Positions 35,665-43,460 are shown, numbered from the stretch's first letter. The stretch is 64,000 nucleotides of DNA from Microbacterium sp. Leaf320 (GCF_001423485.1 NZ_LMOD01000003.1:124001-188000); one strand, 5' to 3'. Translations and numbers: made by a program. The notes: a model not told the origin generated them from the letters alone.

Positions 35665-36128
35665 TCCCGGTCCGTCGTCCCGTCTGCAGGACCGGGGCAC
35701 GTCTGCAGGACGAACGGATGACTTCAGCCCTGCATCCGTACTCTCGTCCTGCAGACGGCACATGCCCGGTTCGGTGCCGCTCGGTCCCGCAGTCCCGTCA
35801 GCAGGACCGGGGCACGTCTGCAGGACGAACGGATGACTTCAGCCCTGCATCCGTACTTTCGTCCTGCAGACGGCACATACCCGGTTCGGTGCCGCTCGGT
35901 CGCGCAGTCCCGTCTGCAGGACCGGGGCACGTCTGCAGGACCGGGGCACGTCTGCAGGACGAACGGATGACTTCAGCCCTGCATCCGTACTTTCGTCCTG
36001 CAGTCGGTGCCGAAGACGACTGCACGAGCCGTCGGTTCTCTTCTGCACAGGTCGGGCTGTCGTCGGAAACCCTCCCCGACCCTCGATTCCGCCCCGTCCC
36101 CCGTCTCAGAACCGGCAGGATCGGTCAG
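35665..36128. other. 464-base gene-free stretch with palindromic tandem repeats
   Basis: Most of this stretch (35677-36010) is the 115-bp repeat array described separately. The remaining 118 bases before the DUF559 gene show no clear promoter, hairpin or reading frame. An open frame runs through the repeats into the gene, but it has no ribosome site and encodes only repeat sequence. Confidence 0.7.
35677..36010. repeat. 115-bp tandem repeat, about 2.8 copies, each with a palindromic core
   Basis: Copies start at 35677, 35792 and 35907. Each contains a hairpin with 14-bp outer arms CGTCTGCAGGACGA and TCGTCCTGCAGACG and inner arms ACGGATG/CATCCGT (35700-35757, 35815-35872, and a clipped version from 35949). 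Copy 3 has a 19-bp internal duplication (ccggggcacgtctgcagga) and loses about 17 bases near its end. Sequence conservation between copies is nearly perfect, which suggests recent duplication. Confidence 0.93.
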
Positions 36129-36962
36129 ATGCCGACAGCCGCACACGTCCTCTCTCACATCGGCGATGTCGCCAGAGGTACGACACTTCACCGATTCGGG
36201 CTCAGCAGGCGGATGCTCTCGGCGGCCGTGCGCGATGGCACGATCACACGTGTCCGCAACGGTGTCTTCGCGGCGCCATCCGCTCCCATCGACGTTCTCA
36301 CTGCTGCGGCGCACGGAGGCGCGCTGACCTGCTCTCGCGCGCTGCGGATGCACGGAATCTGGACTCTCGACGATGATACGGATCCGCACGTCTGGCTCGG
36401 CACGCACGGTCGAAACCACCACGTCGAGTGCGCGTGCACCGGCCACTTTTTCGACGGCCCGACCGCGCTCGGCCTCGCTCCCCTCGAAGACGCCCTTGTG
36501 CACGTCTACCGCTGCCGAGGCGACAAGTCGTTCTTCGTCGCCATCGAGTCCACCCTGCAGCTGCGCAAGATCGGGGCAGCAGGTCGCGCCCGCATCCGCT
36601 CACGCCTGCCGGCGAATGCGCGGTGGCTCGTCGATCTGGCACGGATGGATGCCGACAGCGGCCTTGAGTCTCTTCTGCGCCTGCGGCTTCACGTGCTCGG
36701 AATCCGTCTGGAATGCCAGGTCGAGATCCCCCTGGTCGGGAGAGTGGATTTCGTGGTCGACCGACTGCTCATCCTCGAAGCCGACGGGGTAGAGAACCAC
36801 GACAGCCCATCGCATCGTCATCGGGACCTCCTCCGCGATGCGGAGGCCTCCAGACAGGGGTACGAGACTCTGCGTTTCGACTACGCGATGATCGTCCACG
36901 ACTGGCCGGTCGTGATGGCCGCGGTCCTCGCGGCCATCGAACGCCTTCGCGCGCGCGTCTGA
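36129..36962 (+). CDS. DUF559-type nuclease-fold protein with N-terminal AbiEi-like HTH
   Basis: The 277-residue protein starts with a winged-helix-like region (about 8-48, GTTLHRFGLSRRMLSAAVRD and RVRNGVFAAPS), as in AbiEi-type antitoxin-like proteins. The C-terminus (about 190-275) is a DUF559/Vsr-like PD-(D/E)XK domain: GRVDFVVDRLLILEADGVEN, HRHRDLLRDAEASRQGYETL and RFDYAMIVHDWPVV. The Asp of VDF and the ExD pair are candidate metal ligands. Such proteins are frequent in Microbacteriaceae, but their role is not established. The ATG at 36129 has a weak GGATCGGTCAG leader. Palindromic repeats with common ends flank the gene on both sides. No toxin partner (AbiEii) is present. Confidence 0.78.
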   Translation: MPTAAHVLSHIGDVARGTTLHRFGLSRRMLSAAVRDGTITRVRNGVFAAPSAPIDVLTAAAHGGALTCSRALRMHGIWTLDDDTDPHVWLGTHGRNHHVECACTGHFFDGPTALGLAPLEDALVHVYRCRGDKSFFVAIESTLQLRKIGAAGRARIRSRLPANARWLVDLARMDADSGLESLLRLRLHVLGIRLECQVEIPLVGRVDFVVDRLLILEADGVENHDSPSHRHRDLLRDAEASRQGYETLRFDYAMIVHDWPVVMAAVLAAIERLRARV

Positions 36963-36972
36963 CGCACCGAAT

Positions 36973-37041
36973 GCAGGACCGAGGCACCGAATGCGGGACG
37001 AAACCAGAGGTTTCGTCGTGCAGAACGTGCCGGGGTCCTGC
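36973..37041. repeat. Palindromic element, right cluster, hairpin 1
   Basis: Arms GCAGGACC/GGTCCTGC, GGCAC/GTGCC and GACGAAACC/GGTTTCGTC pair in nested order with mismatches between them. It shares the segments GAATGCGGGACGAAA and GCAGAACGTGC with hairpin 2, and the GCAGGACC end with the left array. A 20-bp imperfect tandem (gcaccgaatgc...) overlaps its start. Confidence 0.8.
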
Positions 37042-37047
37042 GAACGG

Positions 37048-37131
37048 CCCGAGATCAACAGCCCGGGATCAACGGCCCGAGATCAACGGCCCGGGATCAA
37101 CGGCCCGAGATCAACGGCCCGAGATCAGCGG
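37048..37131. repeat. Six tandem 14-bp repeats
   Basis: Six units of CCCG(A/G)GATCAACGG alternate A and G at position 5; the first and last units carry one further change. Units are directly adjacent with no spacers. The array lies between the two palindromic elements. Confidence 0.92.
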
Positions 37132-37184
37132 CCCGCACCCGTATCATCCGGCTCTGCACTCGTTCGAGACGGCCGTCGCCCGCA

Positions 37185-37264
37185 CCGTCTGCAGGAGCGA
37201 AGCACGAATGCGGGACGAAAGCACCGGAGCTCCCCCGCAGAACGTGCTTCGGTCCTGCAGACGG
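37185..37264. repeat. Palindromic element, right cluster, hairpin 2
   Basis: The 22-base arms (37185-37206 and 37243-37264) pair with a single mismatch; the outer ends are CCGTCTGCAGGA and TCCTGCAGACGG. An inner GCGGG/CCCGC pair shortens the loop. The ends match those of the left 115-bp repeats. Confidence 0.88.
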
Positions 37265-37305
37265 GCTCCGGTCAGGACGCGGATGCCGCGAGGGTCAGCC
37301 AGGAC

Positions 37306-38880
37306 TCAGTACCCGGCGAACGCGTCCGTCGTGAGCGAGCGGGCCTTCTGCAGTGCGGGAGCGAGGTCGGCGATGAGCCGCGGAGGACCGGAGATGTACG
37401 AGTGCCGCTCACCGATGTCGGGAACGTGGCGCTCGAGTCCCGCGGCGTCGAGGCGCGCGCCGTGCGCCCAGGTCCAATGCGACGGAAGGTCAGCCGGCTC
37501 GTCGCGCGTGAACACGATGACGCGCGCGCCGGTCGCAACCAGCTCATCGCGGAAGGCCAGCTCAGAGCTGTCGGATGCCACATAGATGAGAACGACGTCG
37601 CGCTGCTGCCCCGTCAGCTGGAGCTGGCGCAGCTGCGACACGAACGGCGTGACGCCGATCCCGGCGGCGACCATGAGCACGGGGGTCTCCGAACGCGGCA
37701 GAAGGAAGTCTCCCCACGTGCCCGTGACGGCAAGCGCGGATCCCGGCTCGGCTGCGGCGAGTGCGCGCTTATAGCTCGACGGATGCTTCTGATCGCCGTC
37801 CTTGTAGGCGATGCGCAGTGTGGGGAGGTCTGCCGGCGCCGAGACGATGCTGAACTCGCGGCGGGTTCCGCGGGCATCCGGGCGTGCGTGCGGCACGTCG
37901 AGTTCGAGGTACTGCCCCGGAAGGAACTTCAGCTTCCCCTTCGCGCGGAACGTCAGCTCCTGAGCGGTCGGCGTGATGAACTGCCGCTTCTCGAGCACGA
38001 GCCGCACGGACCCTCGCAGCGCGAAGGCGAACGCGAGCAGGTTGCCGATGAGAAGTGCGCGCTCCTGTCCGAGAGTGAAGAGGCCGCCGATCGCGATCGG
38101 CCACCCGGCGAGCACTCCGACGAGAACGGCCACCGAGAACTGCTGCCACCGGCGCGGCGGCAGAGTCAGGGGCTCGGAGAGCATGAATGCTCCGAGAAAC
38201 AGGAACGGCGACTGCAGGATCGCGAACGAGAGGGCGGAGCCGGGATCGAAGGCGATCGCGAACTCCTGAGCCTGCACGGCCTGTCGCAGGATCGACACCG
38301 CGATCGCCACGAGGAGGAAGACGACGACGATGCGCACTTTCTCGGTGCGCCAGAGGACGGCGAGCCCGAGGATCAGAACGGGCACGAAGAGCGACGGCGT
38401 GCCGACCCACCACGACGACGAGGTCCCGAGCCACTCGAAGGCCCCGAAGGATCCGAGGACCGATACGACGGCCGCGCCGAAGGCCGCAGGGTTGAGGATG
38501 TGCCGACCGCGCCACGCGATCAGGTACTTCGACAGGCTCGCGACGGCTCCGGCGATGGCGAGCCCGAGCAACGCGCTCGGCTCGATGCCGGGGCGGAGCA
38601 CGAAGAGCAGGATCAGTGCGGTGACCAGCGACGACTCGATGCGCCACGGCAGGCTCAGGATGCGCTGGGCTGCCGCATCCACGAGCGAGATGACCACCGC
38701 CAGCACGACGAAGGAAGCGAGTATCTCGAGCGGTGTCGGCGAGACGATCACGCCGAGAGCCGACAGCACCACGGCGATGAGCGCCAGCGTCAGCAGGGCG
38801 AACAGCACCAGACGGTACATGGAGATGCCGCCGAGCAATGCGAGAACCCGCTGCCGCAGCGCGGTGATGGAGGTGATCAC
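37306..38880 (-). CDS. NqrB/RnfD-like membrane flavoreductase with FNR domain
   Basis: The 524-residue fusion has an N-terminal membrane half (about residues 20-300) with eight to ten helices resembling the NqrB/RnfD core (NPAAFGAAVVS). The C-terminal half is a ferredoxin-NADP+ reductase-like domain: flavin motif RREFSIVSAP, NAD(P)-binding AAGIGVTPFVSQL and a C-terminal aromatic (AGY). It should pass electrons from cytoplasmic NAD(P)H across or into the membrane. It ends an operon with apbE and an FMN-binding lipoprotein, which supports extracytosolic flavin electron transfer. Electron acceptor unknown. Confidence 0.82.
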   Translation of the reverse strand: MITSITALRQRVLALLGGISMYRLVLFALLTLALIAVVLSALGVIVSPTPLEILASFVVLAVVISLVDAAAQRILSLPWRIESSLVTALILLFVLRPGIEPSALLGLAIAGAVASLSKYLIAWRGRHILNPAAFGAAVVSVLGSFGAFEWLGTSSSWWVGTPSLFVPVLILGLAVLWRTEKVRIVVVFLLVAIAVSILRQAVQAQEFAIAFDPGSALSFAILQSPFLFLGAFMLSEPLTLPPRRWQQFSVAVLVGVLAGWPIAIGGLFTLGQERALLIGNLLAFAFALRGSVRLVLEKRQFITPTAQELTFRAKGKLKFLPGQYLELDVPHARPDARGTRREFSIVSAPADLPTLRIAYKDGDQKHPSSYKRALAAAEPGSALAVTGTWGDFLLPRSETPVLMVAAGIGVTPFVSQLRQLQLTGQQRDVVLIYVASDSSELAFRDELVATGARVIVFTRDEPADLPSHWTWAHGARLDAAGLERHVPDIGERHSYISGPPRLIADLAPALQKARSLTTDAFAGY

Positions 38881-38907
38881 AGGTCTACTCTTCCCTACTT
38901 CGATGCC

Positions 38908-39765
38908 TCATCGGCGGGTGGTGAACAGCTGTGCGGGGCAGCCGGGCGAACGCTCCGCGCGTCCGTCTGTCGTCATGCGCACCCACTCGACGCCCCACGA
39001 CGCTGCCAGCTCGGCGCCACCCTCGAAGAACAGGGCGGTCGCGACCGCATCCGCTCGCATCGCGTCGGGTGCGATCGCCCACGTGGCCGCCCACATCCGG
39101 ACAGGCACCCCGGTGCGTGCGTCGAGCACGTGGTGCAGGCCATCGCCCCACGCGCGGCGATTGACCGCCGAGGCGCACAACGCCGCATCCTGCAGTTCGA
39201 TCACGCCGATCGCCTTCGTCGAGTCGTACGGATGCTCGAGGCCCACCCTCACCGCGTCTCCGCGGACCTTCATGTCACCCCCGGCATCGACCACGAGGTG
39301 ACCGGGAACATCGCTGAGGACGCCGACTACGAGATCGACCAGACGCCCCTTGCCGAGAGCTCCGACGTCGAGGAGAACGGGAGCGGATGCCAGGGCCTCC
39401 CCCACCGTCCACTGCACCCGATCGGTCCAGTCATCCGGGGCGGCGATCGGGGAGCTCGCGACGAGCGAGTACGACGCGTCATAGCCGAGGGCCGACAGGC
39501 TTTCGGCGACGAGGGGGTTCACGGCGCCTGCGGTCGCCGTCGACAGGTCGCGATAGGCATCGAGCATCGCTCCCGCATCGGGAGACGAGATCGAGCCGCC
39601 GGCTCGACCGACACGGGTCACCGATGAGTCCTCACGGAACCTCGACCACTCCCGGTCGAACCGCTCGATCTCGGCGCCGACGAGCTGTCGTGCGTCGGCG
39701 CCGAGATCATTCGATGTCGCGATCTCCCAGGTCGTGCCGATCGCGTCGAACCGCCAGATCGCCAT
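38908..39765 (-). CDS. apbE: FAD:protein FMN transferase
   Basis: Covalently attaches FMN to a Ser or Thr of a partner protein, using FAD. The 285-residue protein has the ApbE pattern: RFREDSSVTRVGRAGG near the start, LLDVGALGKGRLVDLV, VDAGGDMKVRGD, and HHVLDARTGVPV with ADAVATALF. There is no clear signal peptide, so it may act inside the cell or be a non-lipidated form. It starts 16 bases after the FMN-binding lipoprotein gene, its expected substrate. Confidence 0.92.
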   Translation of the reverse strand: MAIWRFDAIGTTWEIATSNDLGADARQLVGAEIERFDREWSRFREDSSVTRVGRAGGSISSPDAGAMLDAYRDLSTATAGAVNPLVAESLSALGYDASYSLVASSPIAAPDDWTDRVQWTVGEALASAPVLLDVGALGKGRLVDLVVGVLSDVPGHLVVDAGGDMKVRGDAVRVGLEHPYDSTKAIGVIELQDAALCASAVNRRAWGDGLHHVLDARTGVPVRMWAATWAIAPDAMRADAVATALFFEGGAELAASWGVEWVRMTTDGRAERSPGCPAQLFTTRR

Positions 39766-39781
39766 GGCCGTGTCAGGCGCC

Positions 39782-40249
39782 TCAGGCGGCGGCCTGCTCC
39801 TTGATCGAATCGACCGCCTCGTTGAACCCGCCGCTGGTGAGCGACGAGCCGGCGACGCGGCTGACGTTCAGCTCATCGAGCGACTTGCCCACGACCTCAT
39901 CCGAGATGCCGTCGATGAACTGCCCCTGGTACTGCTCGCTCTCGCGTGCCTGCGGATCGCCGGTCACCTCGACCTCGGACACGACGCCGTCGGCGATCGT
40001 GAGTGTCACGCTGATGGACTCGACCGTCTCGGGCGTCTGGTACGAGCCGTCTGCGGTGTAGGTGCCGTCGGCGTAGTCGCCGGTCGACGCTCCCGAATCG
40101 GTCGACTCGGTGCTCGTGTCGGTGCCGGTGTCGGTGGACTGGTCTTCGGCGTCAGCGGTGCCTGAGCATCCCGCGAGGACGAGGAGTCCTGCGACGCCGG
40201 CGAGAGCTGCGCCCTTGCGAACAGAAGTCGGTACAGTCGTGCGGATCAT
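39782..40249 (-). CDS. FMN-binding domain lipoprotein
   Basis: The 155-residue precursor has a signal peptide with lipobox LLVLAGC (Cys28), a 35-residue linker of Thr/Ser/Asp/Glu, then an FMN-binding domain (about 65-155). The flavinylation motif appears as VAGSSLTSGGFNEAV, a variant of the usual SGAT-type sequence; the second Ser is the best acceptor candidate. It is the first gene of the operon, with a GGGAGGACC ribosome site. With ApbE it fits the extracytosolic electron-transfer modules described in Gram-positive bacteria. Confidence 0.85.
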   Translation of the reverse strand: MIRTTVPTSVRKGAALAGVAGLLVLAGCSGTADAEDQSTDTGTDTSTESTDSGASTGDYADGTYTADGSYQTPETVESISVTLTIADGVVSEVEVTGDPQARESEQYQGQFIDGISDEVVGKSLDELNVSRVAGSSLTSGGFNEAVDSIKEQAAA

Positions 40250-40334
40250 GATGGTCCTCCCGGCCTTGATCGATGTGTTGCTTCGACCGTAGGGACCTGA
40301 TCTATGCGCGGGCTGTGCCCGATATATGAGTTGC

Positions 40335-41369
40335 TTACGCGTCGCCGCCGAACATGCTCGTGACGGATCCGTCTTCGAAGACCTCGCGGATCGCGCGGCC
40401 CAGAAGCGGAGCGATCGGGAGGATCGTCAGCTTGTCCCAGCGGCGGGACTCGGTCAGCGGGATCGTGTCGGTGATCACGACCTCGTCGATCGATGCATCC
40501 TGGAGGCGCTCGGATGCCGGGTCGCTGAAGATCGCGTGCGTCGCGGCGACGATCACACGATGCGCGCCGTTCGCCTTGAGCGCCTGGGCGGCCTTGACGA
40601 TGGTGCCACCGGTGTCGATCATGTCGTCGACGAGGAGGCAGGTGCGTCCCTCGACGGCTCCGACGATCTCGTGCACCGAGACCTGGTTGGCGACCTTCGG
40701 GTCGCGGCGCTTGTGGATGATGGCCAGCGGCGCACCCAGGCTGTCCGACCACGTGTCGGCGACGCGGACACGCCCCATATCGGGAGAGACGACGGTGAGG
40801 ATCTTGCGATCCTCCGCGCTCAGCGTGCGCTCGAAGTAGTCCAGCAGCACGGGCTTGGCGAAGAGGTGGTCGACGGGACCGTCGAAGAAGCCCTGGATCT
40901 GCGCGGCGTGCAGGTCGACGCTCATCACGCGGTCGGCCCCGGCCGTCTTCAGCAGGTCGGCGACCAGTCGGGCGCTGATCGGCTCGCGGCCTCGGCCCTT
41001 CTTGTCCTGACGCGAATACGGATAGTACGGGGCGACGACGGTGATGCGCTTGGCCGACGCGCGCTTCGCGGCGTCGATCATGATGAGCGCTTCCATGAGC
41101 CACTCGTTCACCGGCTCGCCGAACGTCTGGATGAGGAAGAGGTCACACCCTCGGATCGAGACGTCGAACCGGGCGTAGATCTCGCCCGACGCGAACGTAC
41201 GGTGCTCGGTGGGCACGACCTCGGTGCCCAGCGACGCGGCGACCGCGGCGGTGAGCTCGGGGTGCGATCGACCCCCCGCGACCACGAGCCGCTTCTTGGT
41301 CTTGGCGACGAGTCCGGGGGCGATGCCGTTGTCCCGGTCCAGATCGACAGTCTTCTTCTTGCGCGCCAT
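40335..41369 (-). CDS. prs: Ribose-phosphate pyrophosphokinase
   Basis: Makes PRPP for nucleotide, His and Trp synthesis. The 344-residue protein has VDLHAAQIQGFFDGPVDHLF, the catalytic flexible loop around HKRRDP and the PRPP-binding site CLLVDDMIDTGGTI. An N-terminal extension of about 25 basic residues (MARKKKTVDLDRDNG) makes it longer than the usual 310-325. It follows glmU by 9 bases; this order is widely conserved in actinobacteria, for example in Mycobacterium tuberculosis. Confidence 0.95.
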   Translation of the reverse strand: MARKKKTVDLDRDNGIAPGLVAKTKKRLVVAGGRSHPELTAAVAASLGTEVVPTEHRTFASGEIYARFDVSIRGCDLFLIQTFGEPVNEWLMEALIMIDAAKRASAKRITVVAPYYPYSRQDKKGRGREPISARLVADLLKTAGADRVMSVDLHAAQIQGFFDGPVDHLFAKPVLLDYFERTLSAEDRKILTVVSPDMGRVRVADTWSDSLGAPLAIIHKRRDPKVANQVSVHEIVGAVEGRTCLLVDDMIDTGGTIVKAAQALKANGAHRVIVAATHAIFSDPASERLQDASIDEVVITDTIPLTESRRWDKLTILPIAPLLGRAIREVFEDGSVTSMFGGDA

Positions 41370-41378
41370 CGTTTTCGC

Positions 41379-42809
41379 CTATTCCGCCACTCGGGATCGG
41401 GCTGCGGCGTCTGCCGCGCCCGTGCCTGCCCTGTTCTTCTCGACCCAACCCTCGATGTTGCGCTGAGGGGCGACGCTCATGGCAAGGGAACCGGCGGGAA
41501 CGTCCTTGCGGACCGTGGCGCCGGCACCTGTCTTGGCGCCGGCTCCCAGCCTAACGGGCGCGACGAGGGTCGTGTGCGACCCGGTGTGCACCTCGTCCTC
41601 GACCACGGTGCGGTGCTTGTTCACATCGTCGTAGTTCGCGGTGATGGTGCTCGCACCGAGATTGACGCCGCGCCCGATGGTCGCGTCGCCGACGTACGAC
41701 AGGTGCGGGACCTTGCTGCCCTCGCCGATCTCGGCGTTCTTCGTCTCGACGTAGGCGCCGATCTTGCCTCGTGCTCCCAGGACGGTGCCGGGGCGGAGGA
41801 ACGAGAAGGGGCCGACGGTGGCCTCGGCGCCGATCACCGCGAGCGTGGCGTCGGTGCGGCGGACGATCGCATCTTCTCCCACCTCGCAGTCGACGAGCGT
41901 CGTGTCGGGCCCGACGATGGCGCCCTCGGCGATCGTGGTGGCTCGCAGGATGTGGGTGTTCGGGAGGATCGTGACGTCGGGTGCGAGCGTCGCGTCGTCA
42001 TCGATCCAGGTCGTCGCAGGATCGATGACGGTGACGCCCTCCAGCTGCCAGCGGCGGACGATGCGGCGGTTGAGCAGTCGGCCGACCTCAGCGAGCTGCG
42101 CGCGGTCGTTCACCCCGTAGGTCACCGTGACGTCGGACACCACGGATGCCGCGACGCGGCTGCCGTCGCGGCGCAGGAGCCCGGGAACGTCCGTCAGGTA
42201 CATCTCGCCCTGTGCGTTGTCGACTCCCACCGACGGGAGGTACTTGCGCAGCGTGCCGACGCGGAACACGTACATGCCCGCGTTGATCTCGCGAACCGCC
42301 GCTTCATCGGCGCTGGCATCCTTCTGCTCGACGATGCGGTCGACGCCGCCCTCGGCATCGCGGATGACACGGCCGTAGCCGTTCGGGTCGTCGACGACCG
42401 CGGTCATCAGAGTCGCCTCGGCGTCCGCCTCGCGGTGGGCGTCGAGGAATGAGCGCAGAGTGTCGGCATCCGCCAGCGGGCAGTCGCCGGAGAGCACGAG
42501 GACGTCTCCGTCGAAGGATGCGGGAAGCGCATCGACCGCGACCTGCACGGCGCGTCCGGTGCCTGGCACCTCGTCCTGATCGATGAACACGGCATCCGGG
42601 TAGTCCGCTTCGAGAGCAGCGATCACCTGGTCGCGCTCGTGCCGCACGACGACCTCGACGTGGGAGGCCTCGAGCCGGCCGGCGGTCGTGAGGACGTGTC
42701 CGACGAGTGGTCGTCCACCGATCGGGTGCAGCACCTTGGGCAAGCGCGAGCGCATGCGGGTTCCCTGGCCTGCGGCGAGGATGATGATCGCGAGATTGTT
42801 CCCAGTCAT
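41379..42809 (-). CDS. glmU: Bifunctional N-acetylglucosamine-1-phosphate uridyltransferase / glucosamine-1-phosphate acetyltransferase
   Basis: Makes UDP-N-acetylglucosamine for peptidoglycan. The 476-residue protein has the uridyltransferase start AIIILAAGQGTRMRSRLPKV (about 6-25) and, from about residue 250, a left-handed beta-helix with the acetyltransferase region ETKNAEIGEGSKVPHLSYVG and NYDD. ATG 42809 starts the conserved domain. It lies one base after the discriminator base of tRNA-Gln, so the only possible ribosome site is inside the tRNA acceptor stem. The C-terminal tail is Ala-rich. Confidence 0.93.
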   Translation of the reverse strand: MTGNNLAIIILAAGQGTRMRSRLPKVLHPIGGRPLVGHVLTTAGRLEASHVEVVVRHERDQVIAALEADYPDAVFIDQDEVPGTGRAVQVAVDALPASFDGDVLVLSGDCPLADADTLRSFLDAHREADAEATLMTAVVDDPNGYGRVIRDAEGGVDRIVEQKDASADEAAVREINAGMYVFRVGTLRKYLPSVGVDNAQGEMYLTDVPGLLRRDGSRVAASVVSDVTVTYGVNDRAQLAEVGRLLNRRIVRRWQLEGVTVIDPATTWIDDDATLAPDVTILPNTHILRATTIAEGAIVGPDTTLVDCEVGEDAIVRRTDATLAVIGAEATVGPFSFLRPGTVLGARGKIGAYVETKNAEIGEGSKVPHLSYVGDATIGRGVNLGASTITANYDDVNKHRTVVEDEVHTGSHTTLVAPVRLGAGAKTGAGATVRKDVPAGSLAMSVAPQRNIEGWVEKNRAGTGAADAAARSRVAE

Positions 42810-42810
42810 G

Positions 42811-42882
42811 CTCCGCCGCCAGGACTCGAACCTAGACCTAACAGCTCCAAAGGCTGTCGTGCTGCCATTACACCACGGCGGA
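42811..42882 (-). tRNA. tRNA-Gln (anticodon TTG)
   Basis: The 72-base minus-strand sequence folds as a cloverleaf. The acceptor stem TCCGCCG pairs with CGGCGGA followed by discriminator G. The anticodon stem ACAGC/GCTGT closes the loop CTTTGGA with anticodon TTG, and the T arm contains GGTTCGAGTCC. CCA is not encoded. The next gene (glmU) begins after a single base. Confidence 0.96.
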
Positions 42883-42941
42883 CCGCGGCCCTCGAGGGAG
42901 CCGCGGGTCAAGTCTGCCACGTCCGCCTGCGTGCTACCGGC

Positions 42942-42947
42942 GATAAT
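42942..42947 (+). promoter_or_regulatory. -10 element of a leaderless promoter (MarR gene)
   Basis: GATAAT ends 6 bases before ATG 42954. No ribosome site lies in between. Confidence 0.5.
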
Positions 42948-42953
42948 GGACGG

Positions 42954-43448
42954 ATGACAGAGGCTGATGAGGTTGATCGGATCGTCGGCGCCTGGAACAC
43001 CCAGCGCCCCGACCTCGACTTCTCACCCCTCGAGGTCCTCTCTCGGATGGACAGGCTGACCCGCCTGCTCGACCGCGCCCGGCGCGACGTGTTCCGCCGC
43101 AGCGATTTGGAGGCCTGGGAGTGGGATGTGCTCTCGGCGTTGCGTCGCGCCGGGGCTCCCTTCCAGCTCTCCCCCAAGCAGCTGCTTCAGCAGACACTGG
43201 TGTCGAGCGGCACCATGACCAACCGCATCGACCGGCTGGTCGGTCGCCGTTTCGTGCGACGCGAGGGCGACCCGGCCGACGGCCGCAGCGTGCTCGTCAC
43301 GCTCACGGATGACGGGCGGATCAGGGTGGATGCCGCGATCACGCGCCTCGTCGACGTCGAGGACGACCTGCTCCAGGCCCTCTCCAAAGGCGATCGTGAC
43401 CGGCTCGCCGCGCTGCTGCGCAAGCTGAGCCTCAGTTTCGACGCGTGA
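42954..43448 (+). CDS. MarR-family transcriptional regulator
   Basis: The 164-residue winged-helix protein has ARRDVFRRSDLEAWEWDVLSAL in the dimer helices, recognition helix LVSSGTMTNRIDRLVGRRFV, and wing RREGDPADGRSVLVTLTDDG. ATG 42954 is supported by the GATAAT element 6 bases upstream. It is divergent from tRNA-Gln/glmU and 12 bases upstream of an RluA-type gene. The target genes and ligand are not apparent; the pseudouridine synthase downstream is an unlikely target. Confidence 0.88.
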   Translation: MTEADEVDRIVGAWNTQRPDLDFSPLEVLSRMDRLTRLLDRARRDVFRRSDLEAWEWDVLSALRRAGAPFQLSPKQLLQQTLVSSGTMTNRIDRLVGRRFVRREGDPADGRSVLVTLTDDGRIRVDAAITRLVDVEDDLLQALSKGDRDRLAALLRKLSLSFDA

Positions 43449-43460
43449 GGGACTGACGAC

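Larger units (their letters stand above)
36963..37305. other. 343-base gene-free stretch with two hairpins and a 14-bp tandem array
   Basis: The stretch between the DUF559 gene and the convergent flavoreductase gene is almost entirely repeats: hairpin 1 (36973-37041), six 14-bp units (37048-37131), and hairpin 2 (37185-37264). No promoter or reading frame of its own is seen. Confidence 0.75.

Noticed and set aside
35718..36128. An N-terminal extension of the DUF559 protein through the repeat array
   Set aside because: It encodes only translated repeats, has no ribosome site, and the conserved domain starts at 36129.
35677..37131. CRISPR array
   Set aside because: Units are directly adjacent with no unique spacers, unit lengths are 115 and 14 bp, and no cas genes are present.
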